Translations under genes and position numbers: made by a program
Shown: in pieces, positions 8,446 to 17,042 of the stretch
How the letters are laid out: the number at the start of each line of letters is the position of its first letter
Position numbering within the stretch: the stretch's first letter is position 1
Origin: Hyphomonadaceae bacterium
GTDB taxonomy: Bacteria; Pseudomonadota; Alphaproteobacteria; Caulobacterales; Aquidulcibacteraceae
Assembly: GCA_016791365.1 (NCBI GenBank)
Contig: JAEUMT010000053.1
Coordinates: 1-62,251 of the forward strand
DNA length: 62,251 nucleotides
Direction: 5' to 3'
The notes under the pieces: generated by a model
The model's input: only the letters and a program-made list of their open reading frames with translations
What the model was told of the DNA's origin: nothing
Database searches by the model: none

Positions 8446-9374
8446 CGCCCCCAACAGCGCCTTTCGAAATCCCGCCCATCATTACTTACGCGGTGCCCGG
8501 CTTCGTGCTGTTGATCATCATCGAGATGATCTTTGTGAAGCTCACCAGGAAGGGCCGCTACGATTATCGCGACAGCGCGACGAGCCTGGCGATGGGGTTC
8601 GGCAACCGGGTGTTCGGCATCATGTTCGGCGGCCTCGCCGTGCTGGCGTATTTCGCGGTTTATGAATTTCGTTTGTTCAATCTGGGATGGACGTGGCCGG
8701 TGATGGTTGCGTGCTTCTTCGCCGAAGACCTGGCCTATTACTGGTTTCACCGCATCGCGCATGAGCGGCGCTTCTTCTGGGCGAGCCACATCGTTCATCA
8801 CTCATCGCAGCACTACAATTTGACGACGGCGCTGCGCCAAACGTGGACGGGCACGCTCGGGCTTACGTTCATCTTCTGGCTGCCGCTTGTCTATATCGGC
8901 TTCCCGCCGCTCATGGTGCTGATGTTCTCGAGTATCAGCCTTGTGTATCAGTTCTGGATTCACACGGAGACGATTGGCCGGATGGGGCCATTCGAGTGGC
9001 TGTTCAACACGCCCTCGCACCACCGCGTGCACCACGCGACCAACCCTAAATACCTCGATGCGAACTATGCCGGCGTGCTGATCATTTGGGACCGCATGTT
9101 CGGATCGTTTGTCGCGGAGGATGACGCCGAGCGGCCGCACTACGGAATCGTGAGCCAGTTGGGCACGTTCAATCCGTTTCGCGTCGCTTTTCACGAATGG
9201 CTTGGCATTTGGCGCGATGTCGCGAGCGCCAAGAATCTGAGCCATGTGTTTGGCTACGTTTTTGGACCACCGGGATGGAGCCCGGATGGGTCGCGCAAGA
9301 CCTCCGCGTCGATCAAGGCGGATTGGGCAGCGCGCCGCGCACCGCCGCCGTCATCGGCGGTGGCGGCTGAATAA
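8442..9374 (+). CDS. sterol desaturase / fatty-acid hydroxylase superfamily protein
   Basis: 310 aa, GTG start overlapping the previous stop (GTGA). An integral membrane di-iron enzyme: the eight-histidine set is visible as H-R-I-A-H-E, H-I-V-H-H-S and H-R-V-H-H-A-T-N, separated by hydrophobic segments. The Y-Y-W-F preceding the first box and D-A-N-Y-A-G after the last are typical. It should hydroxylate or desaturate a lipid substrate, not identifiable from sequence. Last gene of the tightly packed run that begins at 4292. Confidence 0.9.
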   Translation: MTPPTAPFEIPPIITYAVPGFVLLIIIEMIFVKLTRKGRYDYRDSATSLAMGFGNRVFGIMFGGLAVLAYFAVYEFRLFNLGWTWPVMVACFFAEDLAYYWFHRIAHERRFFWASHIVHHSSQHYNLTTALRQTWTGTLGLTFIFWLPLVYIGFPPLMVLMFSSISLVYQFWIHTETIGRMGPFEWLFNTPSHHRVHHATNPKYLDANYAGVLIIWDRMFGSFVAEDDAERPHYGIVSQLGTFNPFRVAFHEWLGIWRDVASAKNLSHVFGYVFGPPGWSPDGSRKTSASIKADWAARRAPPPSSAVAAE

Positions 9375-9472
9375 CGTGTGCGTCCCGGCGCATTTCGCCG
9401 CCGCGTGAAATGATCTGGTCCTGGCGCGTTGATGCGCTAAGGTTGGCCGGGAAATCACGGGGGGAGGACCTG

Positions 9473-10171
9473 ATGGCTGATGCCGGATACGCAACGCAGG
9501 GCGAAGTCGATTATCCGTGCCCATATTGCCAACGACGCAACCTGCAGACGCGCGCAAACGTGCCGTACGTACGCGGGATGTTGATCGCTTACATGATGGG
9601 GCAAAAACGCCTGGTCGGTTGCGTGAAGTGCGTGCGTGGTGAGATTTTTAAGCAGCAAGGATTGTCGCTGCTTGTTGGCTGGTTCAGCCCCGTCGCGCTG
9701 GTCGCCAATCCGCTCTTCATCACGTACGGGCTCATTCGTGGGCTCTTTGTGTTTCCCAATCCGGTCGGCGTGCGCAGCCTGTTGGCGGAAGCGGGCATCC
9801 CCGATCCGGGCGACAAGGTCGATGTGATGAAGGCGTGCTATGCGCTCGCGGCGACGATGATCCGGGCCGACGGCAAGGTCGATCCGGCGGAAGTTGAAAC
9901 CGCGACCCGTCTCGGCGGCGAACTCATCCCGGGCTTCGATGCCGCGGAGTTCGAAGCGGTCGTGGCCGGCAATCGCGTGCCGGATGATCCCTATATTTTG
10001 GCGGGCTTGCTGCGGAACGTTTTGTCCGACGATGCGCGCCAGCGTGTCTTCGATTACCTCGTCGCGATCGCCAATGCCGATGGCGAATTGGCGAAAGAAG
10101 AGGAAAGACTTCTGGATGGCGTGCGCGTCACGCTTGCCTTGCGGCGCAGGGTTGAGGCACTTGCCGCTTAG
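9473..10171 (+). CDS. TerB-like protein with N-terminal zinc ribbon
   Basis: 232 aa from ATG at 9473, with GGGGGAGGA just upstream. An N-terminal Cys4 zinc ribbon (Cys16, Cys19, Cys50, Cys53) precedes two hydrophobic stretches (~62-85). The C-terminal ~140 residues form a TerB/DjlA-like helical domain containing the metal-binding-like D-G-K-V-D-P-A-E and a second acidic repeat D-G-E-L-A-K-E-E-E. TerB-family proteins occur in tellurite/stress systems and as co-chaperones; no ter operon is present here. The next start overlaps its stop (TAGTG). Confidence 0.75.
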   Translation: MADAGYATQGEVDYPCPYCQRRNLQTRANVPYVRGMLIAYMMGQKRLVGCVKCVRGEIFKQQGLSLLVGWFSPVALVANPLFITYGLIRGLFVFPNPVGVRSLLAEAGIPDPGDKVDVMKACYALAATMIRADGKVDPAEVETATRLGGELIPGFDAAEFEAVVAGNRVPDDPYILAGLLRNVLSDDARQRVFDYLVAIANADGELAKEEERLLDGVRVTLALRRRVEALAA

Positions 10172-10605
10172 TGACCGTTCATATCGTGAAATTGTGCGTC
10201 GGCGCTGACAGCGTCGAGGATCTGGCTGAGTGGCAGATCGGCCAGATCAAGCGCGCCAGGAAAGAAAAGCGAAAGATCGTGGCGCCTGTGTGCGGCACGC
10301 GCATGTGGCCCAAACGGGTGGAGGATGTGCTCGCGGGCGGCTCGCTCTATTGGGTGATCAAGGGCGTCGTGAGTGTGCGCCAGAAGATCATCGCCATCGA
10401 TGATGTGACGGACGACCACGGCGAACGCTGCGGCCTTTACCTCGACGCGCATTTGCAACGCACAGTGCCGCAGCCGCGGCGGGCGTTTCAGGGCTGGCGC
10501 TATCTCGATGTGAAAGATGCGCCGGCTGACTTGAGCGCGGCGCAAGGCGGCGCCGATTTGCCGGAGCATTTGCGGCGCCAATTGGTGGAACTGGGGGCTT
10601 GGTGA
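10171..10605 (+). CDS. DUF1489 family protein
   Basis: 144 aa, GTG start sharing one base with the preceding TAG. The start H-I-V-K-L-C-V-G and the sequence T-R-M-W-P-K-R near residue 45, then G-G-S-L-Y-W-V-I-K-G, are the signature of DUF1489, a family found mainly in Alphaproteobacteria. Function unknown, probably cytoplasmic. Converges on the kynureninase gene across a 57-nt palindromic spacer. Confidence 0.88.
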   Translation: MTVHIVKLCVGADSVEDLAEWQIGQIKRARKEKRKIVAPVCGTRMWPKRVEDVLAGGSLYWVIKGVVSVRQKIIAIDDVTDDHGERCGLYLDAHLQRTVPQPRRAFQGWRYLDVKDAPADLSAAQGGADLPEHLRRQLVELGAW

Positions 10606-10608
10606 TGC

Positions 10609-10662
10609 CTTGGATCGCGGGCCTTCAGGCCCGCATGCGCGTCTGAAGACGCGCGGTCCAAG
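10609..10662. repeat. REP-like palindrome with two inner hairpins
   Basis: The outer arms cttggatcgcg and cgcggtccaag pair with one wobble and enclose two perfect hairpins (GCGGGC-CTTCAG-GCCCGC type and GCGCGTC-TGAA-GACGCGC). The element fills the spacer between two convergent stops almost exactly. Sequences of the type ggaccgcgnnc...gcggtcc are widespread REP-like elements in Proteobacteria. It could act as a bidirectional terminator or mRNA-stabilising structure. A relative lies at 14824-14885. Confidence 0.8.
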
Positions 10663-11835
10663 TTAACCCAAGACCTTCGCCGCGCCCGCGCAGAAGGCGT
10701 CGACATCAGCTTCATCATGGTAGATCGCGACGCCGATGCGCAGGATATCGTCGCGCGCGTCGGTGACGATGTTGTTCGCCATCAGCTCGGACTTCCATTG
10801 CACCGCCTTCGGGTGCCGCAGCGAGATGAAGCGCGATTGCGAGCCGGTGGCGTTTGGTTTCAGCAATTGCGCGTCGCGCAGTGTCGCGCCGGCTTCGCCC
10901 GCCTCGATTGCGCTTACCATCCGGGCGCGCAGCTGTTCGCAGTGCGCACTGATGGACGGCGTATCCAAGCCTTCATCCGCGAGCATGTGGCGGATCGCGT
11001 TGAAGCGATAAAGTCCGGTTGGATCGTACGTCGCGCCGAGGAAGCGTGAGCCGTCCTTGTTGTAGCCGACTTCGCCTTGCTTGCCTTCCATGGCGCCGAA
11101 GTCCGCAAACCAGCCGGTTTGTAGCGGGCGCGGCGCATAGCCGGGAGGCGCATGCAGATAGGCGGCGTTCTCGCCCGCCATCGCGTACTTGTAACCGCCG
11201 CCCATGAGGAAGGCGCGGTCGGCAACCTTCGAGAAGTCGCACGGCATCGCCATGAACGAGTGATAGAGATCGAGCACCACCCAAGGGCCGTCGGGCGAAG
11301 CATAGCTCGCAAGTTCTTCGGCGCCGTCAAAACGGAGGCCCGAGCGGAACATGACGTGGCTAAGAAAGGCGACGTCCGCTGGCTTTTCGCGCATCTCCGC
11401 TAGAAACCGCTGCGTGAAGGTGTCGAACGGCTCGCAGGGTACGATGCGCCGCCTGACCACGCCGCGCTCTTCCCAACGCGCGCTTTGCCGACGGAAGGAG
11501 TGGAATTCGCCATCCGTGGTCAGCACATCGACCGGGCCGCCGAACCATTTGCTGACGAAGATGCGTGAGAGATATTCGTGGGTGTTGGCGGAGAAGGCGA
11601 GCGTGCGCGGGTCTGGAAGGCTGAGTTCGCCGGCGATGTGGCGCTGCGCCTCGGGGATCACTTCGCCGAACACCTTTTCCCACTTCCGGTCCGCGAGCAG
11701 CGCCGCGTCATCCCACGCTGCGAGGTGGCCTTCGTATGAGGCGTCGGGCCACAGATGGTGCGAGTGCGCCGCGAAGTGGATGCGCCCGGGCGATGCGGCC
11801 AGCGCGCGCGAGAAGAGGTGCTTGTAAGATTTCAT
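10663..11835 (-). CDS. kynU: kynureninase-type PLP enzyme (class V aminotransferase fold)
   Basis: 390 aa from the ATG at 11835, which overlaps the dioxygenase stop (ATGA); the longer open frame upstream is shadow. Fold type I PLP enzyme: A-A-H-S-H-H-L-W-P-D near the N terminus, A-F-S-A-N-T-H-E-Y, the Asp-containing V-V-L-D-L-Y-H strand, and G-G-G-Y-K-Y-A with the probable PLP lysine. Coupling to tryptophan 2,3-dioxygenase supports hydrolysis of L-kynurenine to anthranilate and alanine, in tryptophan breakdown. No kynurenine formamidase gene is nearby. Confidence 0.8.
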   Translation of the reverse strand: MKSYKHLFSRALAASPGRIHFAAHSHHLWPDASYEGHLAAWDDAALLADRKWEKVFGEVIPEAQRHIAGELSLPDPRTLAFSANTHEYLSRIFVSKWFGGPVDVLTTDGEFHSFRRQSARWEERGVVRRRIVPCEPFDTFTQRFLAEMREKPADVAFLSHVMFRSGLRFDGAEELASYASPDGPWVVLDLYHSFMAMPCDFSKVADRAFLMGGGYKYAMAGENAAYLHAPPGYAPRPLQTGWFADFGAMEGKQGEVGYNKDGSRFLGATYDPTGLYRFNAIRHMLADEGLDTPSISAHCEQLRARMVSAIEAGEAGATLRDAQLLKPNATGSQSRFISLRHPKAVQWKSELMANNIVTDARDDILRIGVAIYHDEADVDAFCAGAAKVLG

Positions 11836-12623
11836 AGCTTCGTTCTCAGCGACCAAATCTCGGGGAAAGCGCGACGTGACAGTGTTTGCTGCAGATAGCC
11901 GACGCCTTCGGTTCCGCCGGTGCCGGGTCTGCGGCCGATGATGCGCTCGACAGTCAGTACGTGCTTGTGGCGCCAGGTGAGCAGTGCGTCGTCGAGATCG
12001 ATGAGCTTCTCGGCGAGCTGATAGAGCGACCAGTACTTCGTGGGATCGCGATAGACGTTGAGCCACGCGTTCTCGACCGCCTCGCTCGGCTGATATGGCG
12101 CGCCGCTTGGCCGCTCGTAGGCAGATTTCGGAATGTCGAAGCCAGCGGAGGCAAGTTGGCGCAGGGTGTCGTCATAGAGGCTGGGCGACGCCAGCGCTTC
12201 GTCAAGCGTTGCGCGGTCGGCGCTGCCTTCGTCGTGGAATTTGAGGAAGCTCGCGTCCTTGATGCCGAGCTTATATTCGAGCACGCGAAACTGCGCCGAC
12301 TGAAAACCAGAACTGGTGCCGAGCAGATTGCGAAAGCTCAGATAATCCGCCGGCGTCATCGTCGCGAGGATGTCCCAGGTCTGAGTCATCACTGCTTGGA
12401 TGCGCGAGACGCGCGCCAGATGTTTGTATGCCGGAACGAGATTGTCGGCGCGCACTTCGCGCTGCGCGGCGCCTATTTCGTGGATCGCCTGCTTCATCCA
12501 GAGTTCCATGGTCTGGTGCAGGATCACGAAGAGAAGCTCGTCGTGTTCGCCGGTTTGGGGCATTTGCGCCGCCAAAAGTTCCGGCAAACGCAGATAGCTG
12601 CCGTATGTGACGCCCTTGCTCAT
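11832..12623 (-). CDS. kynA: tryptophan 2,3-dioxygenase
   Basis: 263 aa, the usual length for bacterial TDO. The N terminus T-Y-G-S-Y-L-R-L-P-E-L-L and H-D-E-L-L-F-V-I-L-H-Q-T-M-E-L-W are signature segments; R-N-L-L-G-T-S-S-G-F-Q-S and the C-terminal R-H-K-H-V-L-T-V-E-R-I-I-G with the proximal haem His are present. Heme-dependent cytosolic enzyme opening L-tryptophan to N-formylkynurenine. First gene of a two-gene kyn operon, overlapping kynU by four bases. Confidence 0.95.
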   Translation of the reverse strand: MSKGVTYGSYLRLPELLAAQMPQTGEHDELLFVILHQTMELWMKQAIHEIGAAQREVRADNLVPAYKHLARVSRIQAVMTQTWDILATMTPADYLSFRNLLGTSSGFQSAQFRVLEYKLGIKDASFLKFHDEGSADRATLDEALASPSLYDDTLRQLASAGFDIPKSAYERPSGAPYQPSEAVENAWLNVYRDPTKYWSLYQLAEKLIDLDDALLTWRHKHVLTVERIIGRRPGTGGTEGVGYLQQTLSRRAFPEIWSLRTKL

Positions 12624-12796
12624 AGCGCGGCGTTCCTTTCATTGAATCACGGTCTTAGAGCATGCGGCGCCGCAGCGGCAAAGCTCTCTGAGGCCCCGCT
12701 GCAACCCTGCCTCCCACATTTTCGGTTTGGTCATGTCACCCGATTTGGTACTGAAACGCCGCCGAGGGGGCAGAAGCCAAAGGAGGGCGGGCACAC

Positions 12797-13867
12797 ATGG
12801 CCGCTGTGGGACGCACAATTATCATCGTACTCGTCGTGGTGCTGGGACTGGGCGCCGCGCTGTACTTCCTGGGTCCGAAGACCGCGAGCCGTAGCCAATC
12901 GCTTGAGATCGAGCGTCCGGCCGCAACAGTTCTCGCCCGACTTTCGTCAACGCCGGTGGGCGCCACCGTTGTCGAAGGCGTGACCATTGCCGAAGCGCCG
13001 ACCACCGAAGGCGACACTGTGACCGCACCGGTCGCGTTCGCGGACGGCGGCACGGGCCGCGTCACTTACACCGTCACCGCTGACGGCGAAGGCTCGAACG
13101 TCAACGTGAAGCTTGAGCAAGACCTCGGGCCGAACCCGATGAACCGCTTCGCGGCGATCACGGGCGGCGATGTTGCCCCGCTCATCGCCGGCGCCGCGAG
13201 CGCCGCCGAAGCTGACCTCAATGCGCTGCCGAACGCCACGTTCGCCGGCCTGCAATACTCAGTCGTCGATCTGACGGCGCGTCCGTTCTTTTACGTTGAG
13301 AATTGCTCGGATACCTCGGTTGACTCGATCACCTCGATCATCAGCCAGGCCGTTGTCGCGATCCCGCCGGTGATGCAGGCGAGCCGCCTCAGCGTGAACG
13401 GCCCGCTGATGGCCGTCGAGCCGCGCGTTGTCTCGAACCAATATTGCTACCAGGTCGGCTATCCGTACTCGGGCCGTCAGCCGCGTGCGCTGCTGATCGG
13501 CAAGACCGGCGAAACGCCGGCCGGCCAGGCGCTGCGTGTTGTCTATACGGGCGAAGAAGCCAACGTGATTGGACAAGTGTACGACCCGATGGACGCACTC
13601 CTCGGCGCCGCGCACTTGGATAATCCGGCGACGCGTGAAGACGATTGGGTCACGTACGAAGTCTATAACGATGACGCGACGCAATCCGGCGGCTCGCGCA
13701 ATCGCGAAATCTACTACGTCGTGCCGCAAGGCGTGGATATCGCCGCTCTGGCTGCGATCGCTCCGGCAAGCGCTGCTGAACCGGTTCCCGCCAACGCGCC
13801 GGCCGCGCCTGCAACGACGGAAGCTCCGGCAACCACGACGCCGGCGCCAGCCACCACCACGCCATAA
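12797..13867 (+). CDS. SRPBCC/GyrI-like two-domain protein, membrane anchored
   Basis: 356 aa. One N-terminal transmembrane anchor (residues ~7-26). Residues ~33-150 resemble a polyketide-cyclase/START-like (SRPBCC) fold. Residues ~155-315 resemble a GyrI/effector-binding domain (Y-Y-V-V-P-Q-G-V near the end). The final ~35 residues are an Ala/Pro/Thr tail built of A-P-A-T-T repeats. Preceded by an AAAGGAGGG Shine-Dalgarno and followed by a strong terminator, so probably monocistronic. Ligand unknown; the domain assignment rests on pattern only. Confidence 0.6.
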   Translation: MAAVGRTIIIVLVVVLGLGAALYFLGPKTASRSQSLEIERPAATVLARLSSTPVGATVVEGVTIAEAPTTEGDTVTAPVAFADGGTGRVTYTVTADGEGSNVNVKLEQDLGPNPMNRFAAITGGDVAPLIAGAASAAEADLNALPNATFAGLQYSVVDLTARPFFYVENCSDTSVDSITSIISQAVVAIPPVMQASRLSVNGPLMAVEPRVVSNQYCYQVGYPYSGRQPRALLIGKTGETPAGQALRVVYTGEEANVIGQVYDPMDALLGAAHLDNPATREDDWVTYEVYNDDATQSGGSRNREIYYVVPQGVDIAALAAIAPASAAEPVPANAPAAPATTEAPATTTPAPATTTP

Positions 13868-13894
13868 GCGTCTGGCAAAGCACGAAAATGAAGG

Positions 13895-13923
13895 GGCCGT
13901 TGGCGAAAGCCAGCGGCCTTTTT
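13895..13923 (+). terminator. intrinsic terminator after the SRPBCC/GyrI-like gene
   Basis: A 10-bp stem (ggccgttggc / gccagcggcc, one G-U) with a GAAA loop is followed by five T. It lies 28 nt after the stop codon at 13867. Confidence 0.88.
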
Positions 13924-13963
13924 GTTTGCCCGATCGTAACGTAATCTGAGTGTGGAGGCCGTG

Positions 13964-14752
13964 GTGATCCAGCTAATGCGGAATGTGCTCAGCGTTCTCG
14001 CGGCGTCGACGGTGCTGGCTGTGGCGTCCGCGCACGCCCAAGCGCAAGGCGCTGACCAAACGGGCGATGCGTACGATATCACTGTTCAGATCGTCTCGGA
14101 GTCGCGCGGAGAGGGATCGTCTGGAAGTTCTCGGACCAGCTACGCGCTTGTCGAACGCGTTGTCGCGGTGCGTGACGGCGGACTCGAATTAGAGTTTGAT
14201 CTTCCTGGCGACACGCCGCCGGAAGATCGCGCTCGAAACTGGCAGTTTCCAGCGCGCGTGTTCAAGCCGGTCGGTGAGCCCTTTCAGCTTCTAAATGCGC
14301 CGGAGCTGCAAGCGCGTGTCGGAACATGGCTGACGAATGCGCAAATACCAGAAGAGGCCTGTGGCCGCTGGGTGTTCACCTGGACAGCGATCAAGATCGA
14401 ATGCGATCCGCAATCTGTTCTTGGCACGCTTGAAATATTTGATCTGCGGCCGACCGATACGAGTGCGAGCGTTGAAGAAATCGATCCTGTCGCTGTGCGC
14501 AGGGAACGTGCTGAGGCCGACGTGACGATCGCGCAAATGACGGGAGGGGCGGTGATCACGTTGGAGACCGCTATCGAGGCGCGCGAGAGCGAACAATACT
14601 TAGGTACGATTTCGTCGAGCTATGAAGCTGATGCCGCTGGTCGCGTTACCCGGCGCACCGTCGTATCGGAATTGCAGATTACCGAAGCAAACGGGGCGGT
14701 TGAGCGCAGAACGACGACCACAACGATCGAACGCCGCCGCATGGCGCCATAG
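13964..14752 (+). CDS. secreted hypothetical protein
   Basis: 262 aa. GTG at 13964 is chosen because GGAGG lies five bases upstream; ATG at 13976 and GTG at 13952 are alternatives. A Sec signal peptide ends around A-H-A-Q-A. The mature protein has no transmembrane segment and contains two Cys-bearing strands (C-G-R-W-V-F-T-W and I-K-I-E-C) and a Thr/Arg-rich tail. Probably periplasmic. No family recognised. Its terminator is nearly the same sequence as that of the preceding gene. Confidence 0.7.
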   Translation: MIQLMRNVLSVLAASTVLAVASAHAQAQGADQTGDAYDITVQIVSESRGEGSSGSSRTSYALVERVVAVRDGGLELEFDLPGDTPPEDRARNWQFPARVFKPVGEPFQLLNAPELQARVGTWLTNAQIPEEACGRWVFTWTAIKIECDPQSVLGTLEIFDLRPTDTSASVEEIDPVAVRRERAEADVTIAQMTGGAVITLETAIEARESEQYLGTISSSYEADAAGRVTRRTVVSELQITEANGAVERRTTTTTIERRRMAP

Positions 14753-14796
14753 GAAGTTGTGGATTTGGAAGTCGAGCGACGGGACGAAACGAAGGG

Positions 14797-14823
14797 GCCG
14801 TGGCGAAAGCCGGCGGCTTTTTT
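14797..14823 (+). terminator. intrinsic terminator, near copy of the one at 13895
   Basis: The stem gccgtggc / gccggcggc (one bulge) with a GAAA loop runs into six T. The segment gaaggggccg...ggcgaaagcc is shared with the terminator at 13895, suggesting local duplication or a recurring terminator sequence in this genome. Confidence 0.8.
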
Positions 14824-14885
14824 ATGGACCGCCGGCGTCTCGCCGGCCGGCGCCGGAGAAGGCCGGCGGGACGCCGGCGGTCCAT
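14824..14885. repeat. 62-nt REP-like inverted repeat
   Basis: Two 25-nt arms beginning atggaccgccggcg and ending cgccggcggtccat are complementary except for one wobble pair, around a 12-nt GC-rich centre. It directly follows the T-run of the terminator at 14797. The ends (tggaccgc / gcggtcca) match those of the element at 10609-10662, so both are probably members of one family. Confidence 0.85.
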
Positions 14886-14923
14886 ATTGCGCGTGCGTTG
14901 CGCCAATTCGCGACGTCGATTGC

Positions 14924-15421
14924 CTATTTCGGTCCGTCGCTGTCAGGGAGCGAAAATCTAATCGGTATGATCAACTCACCTCGGTCGCCTGTGAAGCGTC
15001 GGGGACCATGTCTGCCGACCTCGCTGCATTGCGACTCTCGTCCGCTCGCGAGGCAAATCTCGGCATAGAGCTGGTCCATATTCCAGTAATCGCCACCCAT
15101 GCCGCCACCGAAACTCGTCTGCAGCTTGAGTGCATTGAGGTTGCGGAGGCTGGCATCGTTGGGAAGATCGATTTGAGCGACGTTGCGTGAGCGGTCCGGC
15201 CATCGCGCGCCGCGGCGATTTAGCAGCACAGGCGCGCTTCACGTCTCGCCGATACGATAGCTTCCGCGAACGCTGTCTCGTCCACCGCGCAGGTCGTCGT
15301 CGCCCGTGACGATGGACACCCGAAGATAGACGCGTAGCGGTTCGCCCTCTTGCGCGGCGGCGGGCGCTGGCGCTGCGAGCGCTGCGAAGAAAGTTGCTGC
15401 GGCGAATGCGAGAATTCTCAT
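14924..15421 (-). pseudogene. secreted protein interrupted by one in-frame TGA
   Basis: Read from ATG at 15421, a signal peptide (A-P-A-P-A-A-A-Q) is followed by V-T-G-D-D-D-L-R-G-G, then a TGA at 15239-15241 (codon 61). The same frame continues without further stops for 104 codons with L-N-R-R-G-A-R-W-P-D-R-S and F-G-G-G-M-G-G-D-Y-W-N. These three segments recur together, in this order, in a class of secreted domains I have seen, so they belong to one protein of 165 codons. A CGA-to-TGA change is the simplest explanation. Without readthrough only a 60-aa fragment is made. Confidence 0.75.
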
Positions 15422-15494
15422 GTGCAATCCTCCCCAGGTTGCTTTGACGCGTGCACGATCCTCCGAGAGACGTGAATCGCCGGTGAATGAGCGG

Positions 15495-17042
15495 CTAGGG
15501 CCGCATCCCAAAACTGCTCGCTCCCGTTTCGCCAACGCGCTGTGCCAAGTTCGCCCACTCACACAACAATTTGCGCGTGTCGCGTGGATCGATGATCTCT
15601 TCGGCGTAGAAGCTTTCAGCGGTGCGGAAGGGCGAGCGCAGCGCTTCGGCCCAGGCGCGGATTTCAGCGAGGCGCGTCGCCGGATCGGCGTGGGCTTCCA
15701 GTTCGGCTTTGAACGCCGCTTCGATGCCGCCCTCGAGCGGCAGCGAGCCCCAATCGCCGCTGGGCCAGCAATAGCGCAGCTTGGTGCGCGTCGGGTTCAT
15801 CATGGCGGAGCCCGCGAGACCGAAGGCTTGGCGCACCACGATCGAGCACCATGGCACGCGCGCTTGATAAACCGCCGCCATCGCTTGCACGCCGAGCTTC
15901 ACGGTTGCGGCGCGCTCGTGCTTCACGCCGACGGCAAAGCCCGGGCAGTCGACGAAGTGAACGACAGGCAGGTGGAAGGTCTGCGCGAGATCGACGTGCT
16001 TGATGAGCTTACGGCAGACATCGGCCGTCCAAGCGCCGCCCATGAAATGGGGATCGCCCGCGAGGACGGCGACGCTGTGGCCGTCGATGCGCGCAAATCC
16101 GGTGATGAGGCCGCGACCCCATTGGCGGCCGGTTTCGAAAAACGTGCCGGCGTCCACGCACGCTTCGACGATGCGGCGCATGCGATACGGCACGCGGCGA
16201 TCGCGCGGCACGGCGTTGATCAGCGTTTCGTCACGGCGATTGGCGGGGTCGTTGGTGGCGATACGCGCCGGCAATTCATGGATTGACGCGGGAAGGTATG
16301 AGAGAAACTTGCGCGCGGCGGCGAACGCTTCGGTCTCGCTGGCGACGATGTCGTCAACGACGCCATTCTTGCCGTTGATGTCGGCGCCGCCCAGGCTCTC
16401 TTTGTCGACATCTTCGCCGATCGCTTTCGCCACCGGAGGCCCGGCGACGAACACCTGGCTCAAGCCCTGAACCATGACGCTGTAATGGCTCGCCGCGACA
16501 CGGCCCGCGCCGAGGCCGGCGCATGGGCCGAGCGCGAGTGCAACAACCGGCACGCTCGCCATGTTGGCGACGACCCATTCCCAGCCTGGCGTTTGCGGAA
16601 TGTAGGTGCGGGGATCTTTCTCCAGCATTTTCACCGAGCCGCCGCCGCCGGTGCCGTCGACCATGCGGATCAGCGGCATGCGATATTCGTTGGCCATTTG
16701 CTCGGCGAAGACGAGCTTTTGCCAGATGCCGGCATCCGCCGCGCCGCCGCGTACGGAAAAATCATCCGATTGAACACAGACAGGGCGGCCGTCGATCTCA
16801 CCACGGCCGATGACGAACGGTGTTGCGCGAAAGGAAGAGAGCTGATTGTCGGGGCCGTATTCGGCTTTGCCCGCGATCTTGCCGGTTTCGTGAAACGAGT
16901 TCGGGTCGAGCAATGCGTCCACGCGCTCGCGTGCGGTGAGCTTGCCCGAGGTCTTTTGGCGCGCGACGCGTTCCTCGCCGCCCATTTTCTCCGCCAACGC
17001 TTCACGCCGGCGGAGTTCTTCGATGTCCTTCTCCCAGCTCAT
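15495..17042 (-). CDS. acyl-CoA carboxylase carboxyltransferase (beta) subunit
   Basis: 515 aa from ATG at 17042, which shares a base with the permease stop; the long N-terminal open frame upstream is a shadow of the permease gene. Two crotonase-like carboxyltransferase halves: G-K-L-T-A-R-E-R-V-D-A-L-L-D near the start, D-G-T-G-G-G-G-S-V-K in the first half, and F-V-D-C-P-G-F-A-V-G plus G-L-A-G-S-A-M-M in the second. Transfers carboxyl from biotin to an acyl-CoA (propionyl-CoA class likely). No biotin-carboxylase or biotin-carrier subunit gene is in this window. Confidence 0.88.
   Translation of the reverse strand: MSWEKDIEELRRREALAEKMGGEERVARQKTSGKLTARERVDALLDPNSFHETGKIAGKAEYGPDNQLSSFRATPFVIGRGEIDGRPVCVQSDDFSVRGGAADAGIWQKLVFAEQMANEYRMPLIRMVDGTGGGGSVKMLEKDPRTYIPQTPGWEWVVANMASVPVVALALGPCAGLGAGRVAASHYSVMVQGLSQVFVAGPPVAKAIGEDVDKESLGGADINGKNGVVDDIVASETEAFAAARKFLSYLPASIHELPARIATNDPANRRDETLINAVPRDRRVPYRMRRIVEACVDAGTFFETGRQWGRGLITGFARIDGHSVAVLAGDPHFMGGAWTADVCRKLIKHVDLAQTFHLPVVHFVDCPGFAVGVKHERAATVKLGVQAMAAVYQARVPWCSIVVRQAFGLAGSAMMNPTRTKLRYCWPSGDWGSLPLEGGIEAAFKAELEAHADPATRLAEIRAWAEALRSPFRTAESFYAEEIIDPRDTRKLLCEWANLAQRVGETGASSFGMRP

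Noticed and set aside
14759-15190. 143-codon plus-strand frame through the repeat at 14824
   Set aside because: It runs through a terminator and a palindrome and is antisense to the interrupted secreted-protein gene.
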